Positions 7,805-15,756 of a stretch of DNA of 64,000 bases are shown piece after piece. The notes beneath the pieces are model-generated. The model had not been told where the DNA came from. It saw only the letters and a program-made list of their open reading frames with translations, and ran no database searches. The DNA comes from Akkermansia biwaensis (GTDB lineage: Bacteria > Verrucomicrobiota > Verrucomicrobiia > Verrucomicrobiales > Akkermansiaceae), in the NCBI RefSeq assembly GCF_026072915.1, contig NZ_AP025943.1:2108001-2172000 (forward strand), read 5' to 3'. The translations under genes were made by a program, and so were the position numbers. The first letter of the stretch is position 1, and each line of letters starts with the position of its first letter.

Positions 7805-9469
7805 TTATCTCGCCAGTGTGGCGATGTAGTAGCCCGCGATGACGGCGGTGCCGATGACGCCCGCAACGTTCGGTCCCATGGCGTGCATGAGAAGGTAGTT
7901 GGAGGGATCGTATTTCTGGCCCACGTTGTGGGAGACGCGCGCCGCCATGGGAACGGCGGAGACGCCCGCGGAACCGATCAGGGGGTTGACCGGGTTCTTG
8001 CGCCAGATGAGGTTCATCAGCTTGGCGGCGATGACGCCGCCGGCAGTCGCTACACCGAAGGCTACGATGCCCAGAAGGATGATTAGCAGCGTTTCCGGCT
8101 GCAGGAAGCGGTCCCCCTGCATCGTCAGGCCCACGGAGGTGCCCAGGAAGATGGTGACGATGTTGATGATTTCATTCTGGGAGGCCTGCACCAGGCGTTC
8201 CGTAACCTTGCATTCGCGCATGAAGTTGCCCAGCATCAGCATGCCGATGAGCGGAGCGGCGTCCGGAATCAGCAGGATGGTGACGATGGTGACCAGCACG
8301 GCGAAGAAGAGTTTTTCTCCCTTGCTGACCTGCCGCAGGGATTTCATGCGGATGACGCGTTCCTTCTTGGTGGTCAGCAGCGCCATGATGGGCGGCTGTA
8401 TCAGCGGAACCAGAGCCATGTACGTGTACGCGGCCACGGCCACGGCGCCGAGGAGGTGCGGGGCCAGCTTCATGGTCAGGAAGATGGAGGTGGGGCCGTC
8501 CGCACCGCCAATGATGCCGATGGAAGCGGCTTCTTCCGGAGAGAAGCGCATAAACAGGGCCATGAAGAAGGTGGCCGCCACGCCGACCTGGGCCGCAGCA
8601 CCCAGAAGAAGGGTGCGCGGAGCGGCCAGCAGCGGGCCGAAGTCCGTCAGGGCGCCCACGCCCAGGAAGATGATGGGCGGGAAGATTTCCGCCTTGATGC
8701 CCAGGCCGATCCAGTCATACAGGCCGCCGTGGATGGAGGTGATCATGAATTCCCGGGTTTGCTGGCCTACGGCCACGTATTTGCCCGCGGCGGAAACCAC
8801 CAGGGGTTCCAGCCTGTCGGTTTTCAGGTCCACCGGAATCCGGCTGCCGCTGGTGTCAAAGTAGTCCATCCCCTGCTGGCGGACGACGATGGTGCCGGCT
8901 TCCCGCGTGAGCAGGAAAACGGGATCATTGCCGTTGTCCTCGCTGACATTGGAGAAGTCCTTCAGGTTGGGATCAACTACCAGGCTGTCGTCACCCAGCG
9001 CCGCGGCATCCGCCTTGGCCCTTTCCTGGGATTCACGCACGGTTTTGATCTGGGAGACGGTCAGCTGCTTGCCGGGATAAACCTGCATGGGCTGGTGCAT
9101 GCGTTCCAGATACTGGGCGCGCGCTTCAGGCGTGGTGAGGTTGTCCGGCACCTTGACGGGCGCCTCCTGGAGCGGAGCTACATGAACGCGCAGGTACCCC
9201 ACGTTGTTCAGGGACGTGGCCGTGACCTGTCCCTTTTCATTGGAGGAGATGACCTGCTGGTTCATCTGGGAGATGAGCATTCCGTTGTCCGGAATGTTGG
9301 CGATGAGGGCGCCGAAGGCAATCGGAACCATCAGAAGCGGTTCGTATTGCTTGGCCACACCCAGATACAGGAGCAGAACGGCAATCCCCCACATTCCTAC
9401 CATTTGCCATGATAGGGAGAAGATGCCCATCCCCTGTAAAAAGGTGATTAATGAATCTAAAAGACCCAT
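7805..9469 (-). CDS. mmdB: Methylmalonyl-CoA decarboxylase beta subunit, sodium pump
   Basis: The beta subunit decarboxylates carboxybiotin and uses the energy to pump sodium ions out across the inner membrane. Family hallmarks are LGVAKQYEPLLMVPIAFGAL at 36-55, EIFPPIIFLGVGALTDFGPL at 261-280 and GGADGPTSIF at 321-330, with about nine hydrophobic segments in the C-terminal half. At 554 residues it is clearly longer than typical OadB/MmdB (about 370-430): residues 62-244 form a hydrophilic insert between the first hairpin and the conserved pump core, probably a domain outside the membrane. Oxaloacetate or glutaconyl-CoA decarboxylase homologues share this subunit, but the epimerase next door favours methylmalonyl-CoA. 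Confidence 0.92.
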   Translation of the reverse strand: MGLLDSLITFLQGMGIFSLSWQMVGMWGIAVLLLYLGVAKQYEPLLMVPIAFGALIANIPDNGMLISQMNQQVISSNEKGQVTATSLNNVGYLRVHVAPLQEAPVKVPDNLTTPEARAQYLERMHQPMQVYPGKQLTVSQIKTVRESQERAKADAAALGDDSLVVDPNLKDFSNVSEDNGNDPVFLLTREAGTIVVRQQGMDYFDTSGSRIPVDLKTDRLEPLVVSAAGKYVAVGQQTREFMITSIHGGLYDWIGLGIKAEIFPPIIFLGVGALTDFGPLLAAPRTLLLGAAAQVGVAATFFMALFMRFSPEEAASIGIIGGADGPTSIFLTMKLAPHLLGAVAVAAYTYMALVPLIQPPIMALLTTKKERVIRMKSLRQVSKGEKLFFAVLVTIVTILLIPDAAPLIGMLMLGNFMRECKVTERLVQASQNEIINIVTIFLGTSVGLTMQGDRFLQPETLLIILLGIVAFGVATAGGVIAAKLMNLIWRKNPVNPLIGSAGVSAVPMAARVSHNVGQKYDPSNYLLMHAMGPNVAGVIGTAVIAGYYIATLAR

Positions 9470-9509
9470 ATGGAATATTCGTTATAACAGGTTGTAGTCT
9501 GAATCAGGT

Positions 9510-9533
9510 TCCGGAACCGCTGGCGGTTCCGGA
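9510..9533. other. Intercistronic hairpin between mmdC and mmdB
   Basis: TCCGGAACCGC (9510-9520) can pair with GCGGTTCCGGA (9523-9533) in the 79-bp gap between the biotin carrier and beta subunit genes. There is no T-run after it on the minus strand, so it looks like an RNA processing or stability element or a partial attenuator rather than a terminator. Confidence 0.5.
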
Positions 9534-9548
9534 CGATTGCGGCCGGAG

Positions 9549-9938
9549 TTAACCGATTTTGGCCAGGGGCTGCCCTTCCTGCACCGTGTCGCCTGCGTTC
9601 ACGCAGAAGGAGGTAATCGTGCCGGCGGAGGGAGCGTAGATGATGGTGTTCATCTTCATGGCTTCCAGGGTCATGATTTGGTCGCCGGCCTTGACGGCGG
9701 TACCGGGGGCTACATCCAGGGAGACGACCTTGCCGGCAAGCGGGCTGGGGATGTCTCCGGCGCCGGCGGCGGCAGGAGCGGGTGCGGGAGCCGGAGCAGG
9801 GGCCGCAACGGGAGCGGAAGCTGCGGGGGCGGAAGCTGCTGCGGGAACGGGAGCCGCCGTCGTGGAGGAGACCTGGTCCAGGAGTTCTACGGATACGTCA
9901 AATACCTTGCCGTCAACGGTGATGCGAAGTTTCTTCAT
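9549..9938 (-). CDS. mmdC: Biotin carrier subunit of methylmalonyl-CoA decarboxylase
   Basis: This 129-residue protein carries the mobile biotin that shuttles CO2 from the alpha subunit to the membrane pump. Residues 1-25 form a small structured start, 26-62 an Ala/Pro-rich flexible linker, and 63-129 a biotinyl domain with the attachment motif EAMKM, whose lysine is biotinylated. Ala-Pro linkers of this kind are usual in GcdC/MmdC. It sits between the delta and beta subunit genes in the operon. The nearby ligase gene lacks a repressor domain and is presumably dedicated to this substrate. Confidence 0.93.
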   Translation of the reverse strand: MKKLRITVDGKVFDVSVELLDQVSSTTAAPVPAAASAPAASAPVAAPAPAPAPAPAAAGAGDIPSPLAGKVVSLDVAPGTAVKAGDQIMTLEAMKMNTIIYAPSAGTITSFCVNAGDTVQEGQPLAKIG

Positions 9939-10020
9939 AATAATGTATTGGTATGGAATGTTAAGTTAGATGCTGTCCGCCTGCAGGCGGGACTGTGGTG
10001 TAAGGTGAATAATGGATGGA

Positions 10021-10467
10021 TCAGCGGGAGGGCCGGATGCGGTGGGAGGCGAAGATTTCCGCCCTGCCCGCGGCCGCATAGCCGGAACCCGGGGATTGCT
10101 TGATTTCCACGATGCGGTGGCTCATGCCGTCCAGGCCCGCATCCACGGCTGCGGAGATGACGGCCACCATTTCCGGCGTGAGCTCCGTCATGGCGGAGTC
10201 CACGGCTGCGGAGAGGAGGGCGAGCATTTCCGGAGTCATGCCCTGCTTGCCTGCGGCCGCGGTAGCGGCTGCAGGCACGGAGGCGGGGATAGCGGCCTTG
10301 GCTTTGGCCCTGTTCTGAATGGCGGCGGCTATGGAACCGCTGACAGTCAGAATGATGGCCAGGCCACCCAGGCACAGCATGACTACCATGATGCCTACAA
10401 TCTGGTAGTTCAGATTGTTCATGACGTTGGCCATGCCCTGTGCGAAGGCGAGTGTTGTAAGTAGCAT
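10021..10467 (-). CDS. mmdD: Decarboxylase delta/gamma (OadG-like) membrane subunit
   Basis: The 148-residue product has one membrane span at about 20-48, preceded by a short outside segment and followed by a basic cytoplasmic tail, as in OadG/MmdD subunits that hold the alpha subunit to the beta pump. The C-terminal half contains two copies of a helix with the pattern LTPEMxAxxSAAVD (around 77-90 and 96-109). Sequence conservation in this family is weak, so the assignment leans on size, topology and position between the alpha subunit (21 bp) and the biotin carrier. The Pro/Ala-rich middle resembles the linkers of other delta subunits. Confidence 0.82.
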   Translation of the reverse strand: MLLTTLAFAQGMANVMNNLNYQIVGIMVVMLCLGGLAIILTVSGSIAAAIQNRAKAKAAIPASVPAAATAAAGKQGMTPEMLALLSAAVDSAMTELTPEMVAVISAAVDAGLDGMSHRIVEIKQSPGSGYAAAGRAEIFASHRIRPSR

Positions 10468-10488
10468 ATGAATCCGTGAAGATGGATG

Positions 10489-12054
10489 TTAAAGCGGCAT
10501 GTTGCCGTGCTTCTTGGCCGGGCGCACTTCCTTCTTGTTCAGCAGGGTGCGCAGGGCGAAGGCAATCTTGGCGCGGGTTTCTTCCGGGTTGATGACTTCC
10601 GTGATCTGGCCCATGCCGGCGGCTACGTAGGGATTGTAGAAGGCTTCGCGGTATTCTTCCAGAAGCTCTCCCTGGCGCTTGGCCTTTTCCGCAGGGTCTT
10701 CCACGGCCTTGAGCTCGCGGCCGTAAAGCACCGGAACGGCGCCTTCCGCACCCATCACGGCGATTTCCGCGCCGGGCCATGCGAAGACGGCGTCAGCGCC
10801 GAGGTCCTTGCAGCACATGGCGATGTACGCGCCGCCGTAGGCCTTGCGCATGATCAGGGTAACCTTGGGCACTGTAGACTGGGAATAGGCGAAGATGAGC
10901 TTGGCGCCGTGGCGGATGATGCCGCCGCGTTCCTGGTTTTTGCCGGGCAGGAAGCCGGGCACGTCCACCAGGTTGACCAGGGGGGTGTTGAACGCGTTGC
11001 AGAAACGGATGAAGCGGGCGGCCTTGTCGGAGGAGTCGATGTCCAGGCAGCCGGCTTTCACGTTGGGCTGGTTGGCGATGATGCCTACCACCACACCGCA
11101 GATGCGGCCGAAGCCGACGACAATGTTTTTGGCGAAGTCCTTCTGCACTTCCAGGAAGTCTCCGTTATCCACCAGGCGGCTGATGATGGGCTGCACGTCC
11201 AGGGGCGTGCGGTTGTCGCCGGGGATCAGGTCGTTCATGCCGCCGTCCATGCTCAGGTCCAGCGGGGTGTCCAACTTGTGGGGAGGTTCTTCCGTGTTGT
11301 TGGCGGGCAGGAAGGACAGGAGGCGCTTCAGGATGTCCAGCGCGTGGGCGTCGCTGTCCGCGACGAAGTGGACGTTCCCGGAAACGGAAGCGTGGATGGC
11401 CGCGGAGCCGATGTCATCCATCGTGCACTTTTCATACGTCACCTGTTCGATCACCTTGGGTCCGGTGATGTACATGCCGGCGTTGCCGGAGTTGCGCATG
11501 ATAATGAAGTCCGTCAGGGCCGGGGAGTAGGCCGCGCCGCCCGCGCAGGGGCCCAGGATCATGGATATCTGCGGAACCACGCCGGAGGCCAGCACGTTGT
11601 TGTAGAATACCTGCGCGTAGCCGGACAGGGCCGCCACGCCTTCCTGCAGGCGCGCGCCGCCGGAGTCGTTCACCGTCACCATCGGGATGCCGGCTTTCAG
11701 GGAGTATTTCTGCGCGTCTGCGATTTTCATGGCGTGCATGTAGCCGAGGGAACCGCCCTGGGCAAGGAAGTCGGAAGCGGCGCAGGCGACGGGGCGTCCG
11801 TTCACCAGGCCGAAGCCGGAGACGACGCCGTCGCCGGGGATTTCCTTCTTTTCCATGCCGAAGTTGTGGCAGTTGTGGCGCACGTGCATGCCTATTTCAG
11901 AGAAGGTGCCTTCTTCAAAAAGGTACCCCATGCGGTCGCGGGCGGTCATTTCGCCCTTTTCATGCCTCTTGTCGATCTTTTCCTGGCCGCCGCTGAGGAT
12001 TACCTTCTTGCGGCGGCTGTTGAGATCGTCAATCAATTTGGGATCAATAGCCAT
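10489..12054 (-). CDS. mmdA: Methylmalonyl-CoA decarboxylase alpha subunit (carboxyltransferase)
   Basis: The alpha subunit (521 residues) transfers the carboxyl group of (S)-methylmalonyl-CoA to biotin on MmdC, giving propionyl-CoA. It is a carboxyltransferase of the PccB/MmdA family, with N- and C-terminal crotonase-like halves: the first carries GGARLQEGV (about 149-157) and LGPCAGGAAYSPAL (about 176-189), the second DVPGFLPG (about 364-371) and KAYGGAYIAM (about 408-417). Length is typical. No biotin carboxylase gene is present, which argues for decarboxylation rather than ATP-dependent carboxylation. It is the second gene of the operon, 36 bp after the epimerase gene. Confidence 0.95.
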   Translation of the reverse strand: MAIDPKLIDDLNSRRKKVILSGGQEKIDKRHEKGEMTARDRMGYLFEEGTFSEIGMHVRHNCHNFGMEKKEIPGDGVVSGFGLVNGRPVACAASDFLAQGGSLGYMHAMKIADAQKYSLKAGIPMVTVNDSGGARLQEGVAALSGYAQVFYNNVLASGVVPQISMILGPCAGGAAYSPALTDFIIMRNSGNAGMYITGPKVIEQVTYEKCTMDDIGSAAIHASVSGNVHFVADSDAHALDILKRLLSFLPANNTEEPPHKLDTPLDLSMDGGMNDLIPGDNRTPLDVQPIISRLVDNGDFLEVQKDFAKNIVVGFGRICGVVVGIIANQPNVKAGCLDIDSSDKAARFIRFCNAFNTPLVNLVDVPGFLPGKNQERGGIIRHGAKLIFAYSQSTVPKVTLIMRKAYGGAYIAMCCKDLGADAVFAWPGAEIAVMGAEGAVPVLYGRELKAVEDPAEKAKRQGELLEEYREAFYNPYVAAGMGQITEVINPEETRAKIAFALRTLLNKKEVRPAKKHGNMPL

Positions 12055-12090
12055 TTGTATAGTGTTATGTGGTATATTCAGGAAATATGT

Positions 12091-12513
12091 TTAGTGTCCG
12101 CATCCGCAGCCGCCGGGATGCTGGCAGAATTCGGTGAGCACGCCGAAGGTGCACTTGGGATGCAGGAAGGTGACCTGGGTATTGTGGGCGCCGGGCACGG
12201 GCGGATCATTCAGCACGATGAGGCCGGCATCCTTTGCCTGGGAGATGTTCCCGGCGATGTCGTTGGTCTTGAAAGCGATGTGGTGGATGCCTTCGCCCTT
12301 TTTCTCGATGGCCTTGGCAATGGCGCTTTCCGGAGAGGTGGGTTCAAGCAGTTCAATGTGGACTCCGGCAACGTCGAACATGGCGACGCGCACCTTTTGT
12401 GTGGGAACTTCCTCGATGTGGGGTTCTCCGAGGCCAAGTGCGTCACGATAATAGGGAACGGTAGCGTCAAGACTCTTGACGGCGATGCCGATATGGTCAA
12501 TTTGCTGAATCAT
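12091..12513 (-). CDS. mce: Methylmalonyl-CoA epimerase
   Basis: This 140-residue vicinal-oxygen-chelate protein interconverts (R)- and (S)-methylmalonyl-CoA, linking the B12-dependent mutase to the decarboxylase. The metal-binding His is in IDHIGIAV (residue 7), a second in GIHHIAFK around 87-94, and the acidic ligand in LTEF near the end. The C-terminus is unusually Cys/His/Gly-rich (HPGGCGCGH). The open frame continues upstream to 12567, but the family begins at MIQQIDHIG, so the ATG at 12513 is used. It is the first gene of the propionate operon and divergent from the TIGR03790 gene. The mutase itself is not in this window. Confidence 0.93.
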   Translation of the reverse strand: MIQQIDHIGIAVKSLDATVPYYRDALGLGEPHIEEVPTQKVRVAMFDVAGVHIELLEPTSPESAIAKAIEKKGEGIHHIAFKTNDIAGNISQAKDAGLIVLNDPPVPGAHNTQVTFLHPKCTFGVLTEFCQHPGGCGCGH

Positions 12514-12523
12514 ATGCGTATGG

Positions 12524-12552
12524 TGTTTATGAATGCAGGCATCAGCCTGCAA
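12524..12552 (-). promoter_or_regulatory. Candidate promoter with palindrome for the propionate operon
   Basis: On the minus strand TTGCAG (12547-12552) and TAAACA (12524-12529) are 17 bp apart. The spacer holds most of a 6-4-6 inverted repeat, GCAGGC-ATCA-GCCTGC (12535-12550), placed where a repressor could act. Transcription from it would start only a few bases before the mce ATG, so the mRNA would be nearly leaderless; that makes the assignment tentative. Confidence 0.3.
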
Positions 12553-12675
12553 TGCATCACGAGCCATTAAAGCGGATTTTTTTTAGAAGTGAAGCGAAAA
12601 GCGGAAAAATGGCGAAATCGCATCCGGGCTGTTTCACCTGCTTGATTGCTTCCGCCGATCAGGTAGGATAGGGGC

Positions 12676-14217
12676 ATGTTCAAGAGGGGATTAGCCGTAT
12701 TGCTGTTTCTGGCGGCGTGGTTTTCCGCCGCCGCAGCCTATGAGCTCCAGCCGTCGCACGTGGCTGTGGTTTACAATGGGAAGTCAACCCTGAGCCGCCG
12801 CATGGCCGTGGAGTACGCGCGGGTGCGCGGCGTGCCGGAACGGAACCTCATTGCCTTGGATTGTCCGCGCGCGAACGAGATATCCAGAAAGGAGTTTGAC
12901 GACCTGATCCGACTTCCGCTGCTGAAGGCCGCGCGGGAGCAGAAGTGGTGGGTGCCTTCCGGCATTTTCTCTTCCCCCATGATGGACCGGAAGATTTTCG
13001 TGCTTCTCCTGATGTCCGACCTGCCGATGAAGATACGGCACGAACAGCCCGTGCCGCCGCCCGGAAAGGATATCAACCAGATGAAGACGGACCGTGCCTC
13101 CGTGGATTCCGAACTGGCCCTGCTGGCGTTTGACGGCTATGAAAGGCAATCCTGGCTGGCAAATCCCTATTTCAATAAAAGGGAGGATTTTGTGGGCTCC
13201 GGGCTGCCTACGTTCCTGGTGTGCCGCATGGACGGCCTGACGGCTGCCACCTGCATGCGTCTGGTGACGGAACCTGCGGCCGTGGAAAAGAAGGGGCTGT
13301 GGGGGTGGGCCGTGGTGGACCGGGGCGGTCCCCATGCGGAGGGGGACAAATGGATGGATGCCGTGTTCAGGTGCGTCCGGGAGGCCGGGATTCCCGTGTA
13401 TCTGGACGACTGGCCCCAGACGCTGCCCGCCAAATTTCCGCTGAGCCGGGACGTGGCCCTGTATTGCGGATGGTACGCGCCGGATGCGAATGGTCCGTTT
13501 GCCGATCCTTCCTTCCGCTTCCGGCCAGGGGCGGTAGCCATGCATCTTCATTCGTTCAGCGCGTCCGAGTTCAGGACGCCGGGCAGGGGATGGAGCTCCG
13601 CCCTGCTGGAGAAAGGGGCCGACGTGACGGTGGGGAATGTATATGAGCCTTTCCTGGGCGCGAGCCACCGCTTTGACGTGTTTGTGGACCGCCTGCTGGA
13701 CGGTTATACCGTGGCGGAAGCTTCCTGGATGAGCATGTCCGTGGTTTCCTGGCAGGGTGTGGTATTTGGGGACCCTCTGTACCGTCCCTACGCCCGTATG
13801 AAAAGCATGGATGTGCAGCCTTCGGAAGAGGACCGCTATTTCCAGGGATGGTGGGCTTCCCGGCTCCAGTTCGGGGACCGCTGGCGGGAACGGGCGGAGC
13901 GCCTGCTGGAATCCGCGCGGAAGGCCCCGTCCTCCTTTCTTTATGAAGCGCTGGCCCTGGAATACCTGTACAGGAAGGAATATGTTCAGGCCGGGAACAT
14001 GGTTTCCACCGCGCTAAGTTCCGCCCCCGATGCCCGGGACCATTCCCGCCTTCTGCTGGAGTCTCTGCTGGTGGACCGTGCCCGGGGAGGGAACAAGGCC
14101 TGCCTGCTCCAGATGGACAGCGTCCAGGCCCGGATGCCTTCCGCGGACTTTCTGCCCGCGCTTGAGGAATGGCGCAGGAGGGTGACTCCCCCGCCGCCCG
14201 CCCCCGTTAAAAAATAA
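12676..14217 (+). CDS. TIGR03790 family secreted protein
   Basis: The 513-residue product has an N-terminal signal peptide (about 1-21, ending AAAA-Y) and then the TIGR03790 signature, with VAVVYNGKSTLSRRMAVEYA at about 29-48 and RGVPERNLIALDC at about 51-63. TIGR03790 proteins occur in Verrucomicrobia, Planctomycetes and Acidobacteria and have no established activity. The C-terminal 120 residues look helical and may carry a TPR-like repeat. It is a single gene, divergent from the propionate operon and about 110 bp before rplS. I can give its export and family but not its function. Confidence 0.85.
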   Translation: MFKRGLAVLLFLAAWFSAAAAYELQPSHVAVVYNGKSTLSRRMAVEYARVRGVPERNLIALDCPRANEISRKEFDDLIRLPLLKAAREQKWWVPSGIFSSPMMDRKIFVLLLMSDLPMKIRHEQPVPPPGKDINQMKTDRASVDSELALLAFDGYERQSWLANPYFNKREDFVGSGLPTFLVCRMDGLTAATCMRLVTEPAAVEKKGLWGWAVVDRGGPHAEGDKWMDAVFRCVREAGIPVYLDDWPQTLPAKFPLSRDVALYCGWYAPDANGPFADPSFRFRPGAVAMHLHSFSASEFRTPGRGWSSALLEKGADVTVGNVYEPFLGASHRFDVFVDRLLDGYTVAEASWMSMSVVSWQGVVFGDPLYRPYARMKSMDVQPSEEDRYFQGWWASRLQFGDRWRERAERLLESARKAPSSFLYEALALEYLYRKEYVQAGNMVSTALSSAPDARDHSRLLLESLLVDRARGGNKACLLQMDSVQARMPSADFLPALEEWRRRVTPPPPAPVKK

Positions 14218-14327
14218 AATTGCGCCCGCATGTCAAATTTGGATTGCCTTTTAGGGGATTATGGACCATATTCTGCGTCCCGTAAGTTTTCCTTTTACTG
14301 ATATTCACCAGCAACAGATAACACAAG

Positions 14328-14675
14328 ATGAACATTATCAACAAAATCGAGCAAGAGCAACTCAAGGCGGATGTGACCCCATTTAACGTAGGTGATACCA
14401 TCAAGGTTCACACTCGTGTTATTGAAGGCGGCAAGGAACGTATCCAGATTTTCCAGGGCATCGTGATCGCCAAGCGCGGTTCCGGCATCAATGAGGCGTT
14501 TACCGTCCGTAAAATTTCCTATGGCGAAGGCGTGGAACGCGTGTTCCCCCTGCACACCCCCCGCATTGCCAAGATTGAAGTGGTGAACCGCGGCAAGGTC
14601 CGCCGTGCCAAGCTTCACTATCTGCGCGGCCGCATCGGCAAGGACGCCATGATCGTCAAGTCTGCCACCCGGTAA
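14328..14675 (+). CDS. rplS: 50S ribosomal protein L19
   Basis: L19 (115 residues) sits at the 30S-50S interface of the ribosome. The family features are clear: [20 protein letters not shown] at 19-38, [13 protein letters not shown] at about 43-55, [11 protein letters not shown] at about 69-79, and the basic tail with [13 protein letters not shown]. Length is normal. Unlike the common rpsP-rimM-trmD-rplS operon, the gene stands alone here between a TIGR03790 gene and a strong terminator. Confidence 0.98.
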   Translation: MNIINKIEQEQLKADVTPFNVGDTIKVHTRVIEGGKERIQIFQGIVIAKRGSGINEAFTVRKISYGEGVERVFPLHTPRIAKIEVVNRGKVRRAKLHYLRGRIGKDAMIVKSATR

Positions 14676-14700
14676 TTGGAAGGACTGTTATATTTTGCTG

Positions 14701-14733
14701 GCCCGGTTCGTCGTGAGACGGACCGGGCTTTTT
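14701..14733 (+). terminator. Rho-independent terminator after rplS
   Basis: GCCCGGTTCGTC (14701-14712) pairs with GACGGACCGGGC (14717-14728), 12 bp with one G-T pair and a GTGA tetraloop, followed by TTTTT. It lies 25 bp after the rplS stop. Confidence 0.92.
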
Positions 14734-14766
14734 GCGTTTTTGTCGTTTGTTCCGTTGTGGTTCCTG

Positions 14767-14901
14767 GGGGGAATAGGGGGAATAGGGGGAATAGGGGGAA
14801 TAGGGGGAATAGGGGGAATAGGGGGAATAGGGGGAATAGGGGGAATAGGGGGAATAGGGGGAATAGGGGGAATAGGGGGAATAGGGGGAATAGGGGGAAT
14901 A
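14767..14901. repeat. 15-copy GGGGGAATA minisatellite
   Basis: A 9-bp unit, GGGGGAATA, is repeated 15 times without a mismatch over 135 bp, ending in a partial unit. It lies just past the rplS terminator and about 95 bp from the 3' end of the convergent DUF4328 gene. Because the unit is a multiple of three, long repetitive frames (Gly-Ile, Gly-Asn-Arg or Phe-Pro-Leu) exist, but I do not regard them as genes. The regular G5 runs could form G-quadruplexes, and copy number is likely to vary between strains. Confidence 0.95.
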
Positions 14902-14995
14902 GGGGATGCCGCGTGGTATTCTTCAAGGGAGAGAGATATATGAAGGGAAGGGAGGGGGGGCCCTCTGTACCCGGCACGGGCTATGGATGATTTAT

Positions 14996-15751
14996 TCAGT
15001 TGCAGGGCGGCTGCATCCGGCGGCTGCGGGCGTCCAGATAATAGATCATCAGGTTGGAAGCCAGCAGGCTTAGCATGAATACGATGCCGTTATAAAACAG
15101 AACAGGCCCCAGCATGGCGCTGAAGAGGGACTGTATGTCTTGAACGACCGGTTCCATGGGGAAGGAATCCGCTTCTTCCTGCCACCCTCCGAATGTCTCC
15201 ATGAACGTGATGAATGGGTGGATCAAGGTATAAAGGAGTGTCAGGAACGTGACGGGTACGCTGAGGGCCCAGGCTGTCCAGATGAGCACTTTTCCGGAAG
15301 TTTGGCTTGTCGGGGACAGAATGCTGTTGATGTTTAGCAGGGCTTTCACGGGCATCCACAGGTTGCCGACGGGAAGAATGAAGCAAAGAACGCATTTGGC
15401 AGGGCTGGGCTGCATGAGGTTTCCTGCGGTGCGCCGGGCATCCCATGCCAGGCGGTAGATGAGCAGGAGCCAGCAGGCGAAGCAGGCCAGGGAAACCGGG
15501 AACATGATGACTCCGATTTCCGAGCCGGGATATGTGATTTCCATGCCGGAGGGAAGCTTATGAAGCGTTACCAGTTCGGACACTGTTTGTCCGATCATTT
15601 TCCGGACGGTTTCCTGGATCCAGGGGAGCTGAACAAAGATGATGAAACACGTTCCAGCGATCAGGAACAGGGAAAGCGTTCCCAGCAGGAAAGGCAGCCA
15701 TCTTCCCGCCCGGAAAAGAAGTGGATGAGGTCCGGGGGAGGAAGAGTTCAT
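14996..15751 (-). CDS. DUF4328-like multi-pass membrane protein
   Basis: This 251-residue inner-membrane protein has four to five hydrophobic segments (about 17-40, 78-98, 115-135, 150-172 and 213-237). The stretch PAKCVLCFILPVGNLWMPVK at about 116-135 resembles the conserved region of DUF4328 proteins, where a Pro-x-x-Asn-Leu-Trp-x-Pro pattern is typical. Function is unknown. It starts 5 bp after the stop of the pseudokinase gene upstream, so the two are probably translated from one mRNA and may act together at the membrane. Confidence 0.65.
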   Translation of the reverse strand: MNSSSPGPHPLLFRAGRWLPFLLGTLSLFLIAGTCFIIFVQLPWIQETVRKMIGQTVSELVTLHKLPSGMEITYPGSEIGVIMFPVSLACFACWLLLIYRLAWDARRTAGNLMQPSPAKCVLCFILPVGNLWMPVKALLNINSILSPTSQTSGKVLIWTAWALSVPVTFLTLLYTLIHPFITFMETFGGWQEEADSFPMEPVVQDIQSLFSAMLGPVLFYNGIVFMLSLLASNLMIYYLDARSRRMQPPCN

Positions 15752-15756
15752 GGAGG

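Noticed and set aside
10486-12570. A 694-codon plus-strand open frame opposite mmdA and mce
   Set aside because: Both opposite genes carry clear family motifs; the antisense translation is His/Val/Gly-rich and has no family features.
14767-14901. Possible CRISPR array
   Set aside because: The units are contiguous 9-mers without spacers and no cas genes are present.
14676-14990. Open frames encoding Gly-Asn-Arg, Gly-Ile-Gly or Phe-Pro-Leu repeats
   Set aside because: The 9-bp repeat is a codon multiple, so most frames stay open by chance. They overlap the rplS terminator and have no credible start region.
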